DNA of 64,000 bases from Winogradskya consettensis (GTDB taxonomy: Bacteria > Actinomycetota > Actinomycetes > Mycobacteriales > Micromonosporaceae): assembly GCF_018332715.1 (NCBI RefSeq), contig NZ_BOQP01000004.1, positions 124,001 through 188,000 on the forward strand, given 5' to 3'. The notes under the pieces are model-generated. The model did no database searches. It was not told the origin of the DNA and saw nothing but the letters and a program-made list of their open reading frames with translations. Numbering within the stretch: position 1 is the stretch's first letter; the number at the start of each line of letters is the position of its first letter. Position numbers and translations under genes: made by a program. This document shows, piece after piece, positions 60,393-64,000 of this stretch.

Positions 60393-61904
60393 ATGACAGT
60401 GCACCTCCGGATCCTCGGACCCCTGCGGATCATCCGCGGGAGCTCCGAAGTGGACGCCGGGCCGAACCAGCAACGGTGCCTGCTGGCTCTCCTGCTCGCC
60501 CGGGAGGGCCACCCGATCAGCATGAACGAGCTGATGGAGCTGCTCTGGGGCGGCGACTCGCCACCGACGGCGGTCAACGTCATCCACAAGTACGTCGGTG
60601 TGCTGCGCCGCCTGCTCGAACCCGGTCTGCCCCCACGGGCGGCGGGCCGCTACCTGGTCCGGCACGGCAACGGGTACCGGTTCACCGCGGCGCCGGAGAT
60701 GCTCGATCTCGTCCTCTTCCGGCGGCTGGTCGCGCAGGCGACGACACACGCGGACAACGACGAGCTCGACGCGGCTCTGGACCGGTATGCCGCGGCCCTG
60801 CGGCTCGGCGACGGCCGGGTCGCCGACGGGCTCGCCGACACCTCGTCGGCGCGGGCCATGTTCGCCGGCCTGGACAGCGAGTTCAACGACGCGGTCCTGG
60901 CAGCCGCCGAGATCGCGGTCCGGTTGCGCCGCCCCGCCCGGCTGCTGGCTCCGCTGCGGCGCGCCGCCGAGCTCCACCCGCTCAACGAGCTCGTCCAGGC
61001 GAGCCTCATGACCACGCTCGCCGCGGCGGGCCACCAGGCCGAGGCCCTGACGGCCTACCGCAGCGTCCGCGGGCTGCTCGCCGACGAGCTCGGCATCGAC
61101 CCGGGCCACGGGCTGCAGGAGGCCTACCGGCGGGTGCTCACCCAGGACGTCCTGCCGCCCGGTGCGGCGACCCCGGCGCAGCCGCTGGTCCACCCGGCCC
61201 AGCTCCCACCGGACCTGCCGCTGTTCACCGGCCGGACCAGTGAGCTGGCGGCGCTGGACCGGCACGCCGTGGCGCTGCGAGCGGGCGGGCAGCCGGGCCC
61301 GCTGGTGATCACGCTGAACGGAACGGAGGGCACCGGCAAGTCGACGCTGGCCGTCCGCTTCGCGCACCTCGTCGCCGCCGACTTCCCCGACGGGCAGCTC
61401 TACCTCGACCTGCGACAGGACCATCCAGGCGACAATCTGAGATCGCTGTTGTACGCCCTGGGCGTCCGCACCCCCGACGCCCCCGACACGTTCGACGCAC
61501 AGGTCGGGACGTACCGGAGCCTGACCGCGGGCAAACGGATGCTCCTGCTGCTGGACGGCGCCCGCGACGCCGGGCAGGTCCGCCCGCTGCTGCCGAGCTC
61601 CGCCGGGAGCCTCGTCCTGGTCACCAGCGGGCCCGCGCTCCTGGACCTCGCCGCGCACGCGGGTGCTCACCTGCTGCGCGTGGAAGCCCCCGACGCGGCG
61701 GACGCCCGGGAGCTGCTCGAGCGGCGCCTCGCCGACCGGATCCACGAGGACCCGGACGGCGAGGTGCTGGACGAGATCGTCGAGCTGTGCGGGCGGATGC
61801 CGCTGGCCCTGGCTCAGCTGGCAGCTCGGCTTGCCGCCACCCCCGAGCTCTCGCTGGCAACCGCCGCCAAGGAACTACGCTCCGTGGACCGGTCGGCCAC
61901 GTAG
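60393..61904 (+). CDS. SARP E: SARP-NB-ARC regulator without TPR half
   Basis: 503 residues. Winged helix (LRILGPLRIIRGSSEVDAG), BTAD and NB-ARC (NGTEGTGKSTLA about 315; RMLLLLDGARDAGQVRP) are present. Walker B has GARD where the others have NVRD. Homology ends at ATAAKELR; the last residues (SVDRSAT) come from the 3' end of the convergent symporter gene, which it overlaps by 91 bp. The TPR half is missing, as in SARP D. It follows the LAL gene at 30 bp. Confidence 0.83.
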   Translation: MTVHLRILGPLRIIRGSSEVDAGPNQQRCLLALLLAREGHPISMNELMELLWGGDSPPTAVNVIHKYVGVLRRLLEPGLPPRAAGRYLVRHGNGYRFTAAPEMLDLVLFRRLVAQATTHADNDELDAALDRYAAALRLGDGRVADGLADTSSARAMFAGLDSEFNDAVLAAAEIAVRLRRPARLLAPLRRAAELHPLNELVQASLMTTLAAAGHQAEALTAYRSVRGLLADELGIDPGHGLQEAYRRVLTQDVLPPGAATPAQPLVHPAQLPPDLPLFTGRTSELAALDRHAVALRAGGQPGPLVITLNGTEGTGKSTLAVRFAHLVAADFPDGQLYLDLRQDHPGDNLRSLLYALGVRTPDAPDTFDAQVGTYRSLTAGKRMLLLLDGARDAGQVRPLLPSSAGSLVLVTSGPALLDLAAHAGAHLLRVEAPDAADARELLERRLADRIHEDPDGEVLDEIVELCGRMPLALAQLAARLAATPELSLATAAKELRSVDRSAT

Positions 61905-63460
61905 TCCTCCGGCGACGTGTCGTCGCCGTCGTCGCGGACGTTCGCCGCCCGCAGCACCAGGGTCAGCACCGTGGAGACGATCAGGTTCAGCGCCACGGCG
62001 AGGAAGCCCACGTACAGCGTCTTCGGTGTGTCCAGGCCGAGCTTGCTCAGGGCGATGGCCGAACCGCCGAAGTGCGCGTGGTCGGTGGCCGGGTTCGGGA
62101 CCAGATAGAGCATCCACAGACCCGCGCCCATACCGGCGGCCCAGCCGGCGATGAGCGCACCCCGGTGGAACCAGCGGGTGTAGAGGCCGATGCCGACCGA
62201 CGGCAGCGTCTGCAGGATGATGACGCCGCCGATCAGCTGCAGGTCGATGGAGAACTGCGGGTTGATCAGCACCACGAACAGCAGCGCCCCGAACTTCACC
62301 AGCAGCGACGTGAGCTTCGAGACCTTCGCCTGCCTGGCCGCGCTCGCGTCGCGGGCGAAGAACTCGACGTAGATGTTGCGGGTGAACAGGTTCGCCGCGG
62401 CGATGCTCATGATGGCCGCCGGGACCAGCGCGCCGATGCCGATCGCCGCGAACGCCACCCCCGCGAACCAGGCCGGGAACACCCCGTCGAACAGGGCCGG
62501 GACGATGGTGTTGTTGTCCTTGAGGACGGGTGTCGTGTGGGCCGCGATCGCCGCGTAGCCGAGCAGCGCGATGAGACCGAGCACCAGCGAGTACGCCGGG
62601 AGCGCCGCCATGTTCCGCTTGATCACGTTGCGGTCCCGGCCGGCCAGGATCCCGGTCGCGGTGTGCGGGTAGAGGAACAACGCCAGCGCCGACCCCAGCG
62701 CGAGGGTGATGTAGTTGAGCTGGTTGTTCGCGTTCAGCAGGATCCCGTCGTTCGGCGCCGGCGATGCCTCGAACTTCGCCTGGGCGGCGTCGAAGATGTG
62801 CCCCCAGCCGCCGAGCTTGTACGGCAGGTAGATCACCGCGACGATGATGACGAGATAGATGAGCCCGTCCTTCACGAACGCGATCAGCGCCGGCGCCCGC
62901 AACCCGCTGGAGTACGTGTACGCCGCGATGATGGCGAACGCGATCATGATCGGCAGGTGCCGGCCGAACCCGGACGCGCCGACCAGGCCCATCGTCTTCA
63001 GCGCGGCCTCGATGCCGACCAACTGCAGCGCGATGTACGGCATGGTCGCGACGATGCCGGTGATGGCCACGAGCAAAGCGAGGGTGGGCGACTTGTAGCG
63101 CGTACGCACGAAGTCAGCCGGTGTCACCAGACCGTGGCGGTACGACACCGACCAGAGCCGCACCAGCGCGAACATCACCAGCGGGTACACGATCACGGTG
63201 TAGGGCACGGCGTAGAAGCCCATCGCACCGGCCGCGAACAGCAACGCCGGCACCGCGACGAACGTGTACGCCGTGTAGATGTCGCCGCCGAGCAGGAACC
63301 ACGTGATCCAGCCCCCGAAGCGACGCCCGCCCAGGCCCCACTCGTCGAGATGGTCCAGCGAACCGGTGCGACGCCACCGGGACGCGAAGAAGCCGAGCGC
63401 GCTGACCCCCAGGAACAGCACCGCGAAGACAATGATCTGGGTCAGGTGGTCACGCCACAT
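61814..63460 (-). CDS. Sodium:solute symporter (SSS family)
   Basis: 548 residues with about 13 transmembrane helices. LGGRRFGGWITWFLLGGDIY, FVRTRYKSPTLALLVAIT and GALVPAAIMSIAAANLFTRN are typical of the monocarboxylate/proline-type SSS transporters. The next gene upstream is DUF3311, which in actinomycetes regularly pairs with such transporters. The gene starts within the DUF3311 gene (11-bp overlap). Its 3' end overlaps SARP E on the other strand; the last ~25 residues are Ser/Ala-rich and unlike a transporter. Confidence 0.88.
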   Translation of the reverse strand: MWRDHLTQIIVFAVLFLGVSALGFFASRWRRTGSLDHLDEWGLGGRRFGGWITWFLLGGDIYTAYTFVAVPALLFAAGAMGFYAVPYTVIVYPLVMFALVRLWSVSYRHGLVTPADFVRTRYKSPTLALLVAITGIVATMPYIALQLVGIEAALKTMGLVGASGFGRHLPIMIAFAIIAAYTYSSGLRAPALIAFVKDGLIYLVIIVAVIYLPYKLGGWGHIFDAAQAKFEASPAPNDGILLNANNQLNYITLALGSALALFLYPHTATGILAGRDRNVIKRNMAALPAYSLVLGLIALLGYAAIAAHTTPVLKDNNTIVPALFDGVFPAWFAGVAFAAIGIGALVPAAIMSIAAANLFTRNIYVEFFARDASAARQAKVSKLTSLLVKFGALLFVVLINPQFSIDLQLIGGVIILQTLPSVGIGLYTRWFHRGALIAGWAAGMGAGLWMLYLVPNPATDHAHFGGSAIALSKLGLDTPKTLYVGFLAVALNLIVSTVLTLVLRAANVRDDGDDTSPEDYVADRSTERSSLAAVASESSGVAASRAAS

Positions 63461-63662
63461 CGGACTTCGCCTCCGCCCGCACGGTCAGCTGGTAGACCAC
63501 CGTGGTGACGATCACCACCAGCGCGACGAACGCCAGCTGCAGCCAGTAGAACAGCGGGAAACCGGCCAGCCGGGGCTCATCGGCGTTGAAGAAGAGGGTC
63601 ACCAGCGGTACCACGACGGGAACGACAAGGAGCCAGTTCCAGGCTCTGCGATCTTTTTTCAC
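63450..63662 (-). CDS. DUF3311 small membrane protein, symporter partner
   Basis: 70 residues with two hydrophobic helices: WNWLLVVPVVVPLVTLFFN and FYWLQLAFVALVVIVTTVVY. RLAGFPLFYWLQL matches DUF3311. It overlaps the symporter gene start by 11 bp, so the two are translated together and likely form one transport unit. GTG 63662 is the likely start. Confidence 0.85.
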   Translation of the reverse strand: MKKDRRAWNWLLVVPVVVPLVTLFFNADEPRLAGFPLFYWLQLAFVALVVIVTTVVYQLTVRAEAKSDVA

Positions 63663-63777
63663 GCTCGGCAGACGGCTCCCCGGCCGCCGAGTTCAATCGG
63701 AATTCGAGCAGGAGTCGCAGGTAAGAGTCCTTCAACAAGCTGCGGTTACGGTTCCCTCGAATTATGGGGAGGAACTC

Positions 63778-64000
63778 ATGAGCACGCTGACCATCGCCGT
63801 GGTGTCACCGTCCGACGTCACCCGGGCCGGTCTGGCCGCCCTGGCCGCCGGGCTGCCGGATCTCACCGTCGGCCTCGAGCTGTCCTCGATCACCCAGCTG
63901 GCTCCCCCACCGGACGGGCCACCTGTCGCGATCGTGGACATCACCCGGTTACGCGCGGGATCACTCAACGAACGCTACTGGTCGATGCTGCCGGCGGGGA
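63778..64000 (+). CDS. Response regulator-like protein, N-terminal part (continues beyond window)
   Basis: 74 codons are visible. LTIAVVSPSDVTRAGLAALA and PPVAIVDITRLRAGS resemble a receiver domain (VDxxDVTRAGLxALL ... VAIxDxT), so a LuxR-type response regulator is likely. The ATG has GGAGG 6 nt upstream. One codon is TTA. The C-terminal output domain lies outside the window. Confidence 0.6.
   Translation, partial: MSTLTIAVVSPSDVTRAGLAALAAGLPDLTVGLELSSITQLAPPPDGPPVAIVDITRLRAGSLNERYWSMLPAG

Noticed and set aside
33752..61904. A classical antibiotic gene cluster because of many SARPs
   Set aside because: No PKS, NRPS, terpene cyclase, lanthipeptide or other core enzyme is visible in the window.

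Overview
The window is chromosomal DNA of a high-GC Gram-positive bacterium, almost certainly an actinomycete. Codon third positions are nearly all G or C, GTG and TTG starts are common, and several actinobacterial families are present: a mycothiol-dependent maleylpyruvate-isomerase-fold protein, an F420-type PPOX protein, GAF-ANTAR proteins, SARP regulators, DUF6461 and DUF3311. A Micromonosporaceae host (Actinoplanes-like) fits but is an inference. No rRNA, tRNA, CRISPR array, transposase or PKS/NRPS gene was found. The DNA is gene-dense and unusually rich in regulators.

Left part (1-20 kb): a partial gene and a MarR C-terminal remnant; a MASE1/PAS histidine kinase; a stress-type small-gene block (MDMPI, UspA, TetR); two divergent GGDEF-EAL proteins that share a 13-bp inverted repeat; a convergent STAS/anti-sigma pair; a TetR/alpha-beta hydrolase pair with a clear operator; a cobalamin riboswitch followed by a binding lipoprotein and two FecCD permeases but no ATPase gene; Kup; and a leftward ferritin-like/NRAMP pair with a FurA-like C-terminal remnant upstream.

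Middle part (20-34 kb): trehalose-phosphate synthase behind MarR/OhrR-like palindromes; DUF4267/TetR with twin operators; a LacI regulator whose box (GGGAGCGCTCCC) also sits between the -35 and -10 of a secreted RCC1-repeat protein gene; a GH120-type beta-xylosidase with both catalytic acids; two broken genes (phosphotransferase-like, ComB-like); a divergent GAF-ANTAR pair; a STAS protein facing a STAS-HATPase fusion; DUF6461, PPOX and a secreted cupin.

Right part (33.7-64 kb): five SARP-family STAND regulators and one LuxR-type LAL regulator interleaved with five alpha/beta-hydrolase genes. The most distinctive unit is a leftward series (45.6 to 36.9 kb): SARP, LuxR-type regulator without a visible phospho-acceptor Asp, acyl-CoA ligase, a hydrolase whose nucleophile Ser is Ala, a GNAT acetyltransferase, and a hydrolase fused to a TPR-like helical domain, ended by a strong hairpin. 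Two of the SARPs stop at the same domain boundary and lack the TPR half. The rest holds an ECF sigma factor, three more hydrolases, a carotenoid oxygenase with PadR, and an SSS symporter/DUF3311 pair. The best candidate for an undescribed system is this hydrolase/acyl-ligase/STAND-regulator array, which could make, turn over or sense a small acyl-type signal; that role is a hypothesis from gene content only.
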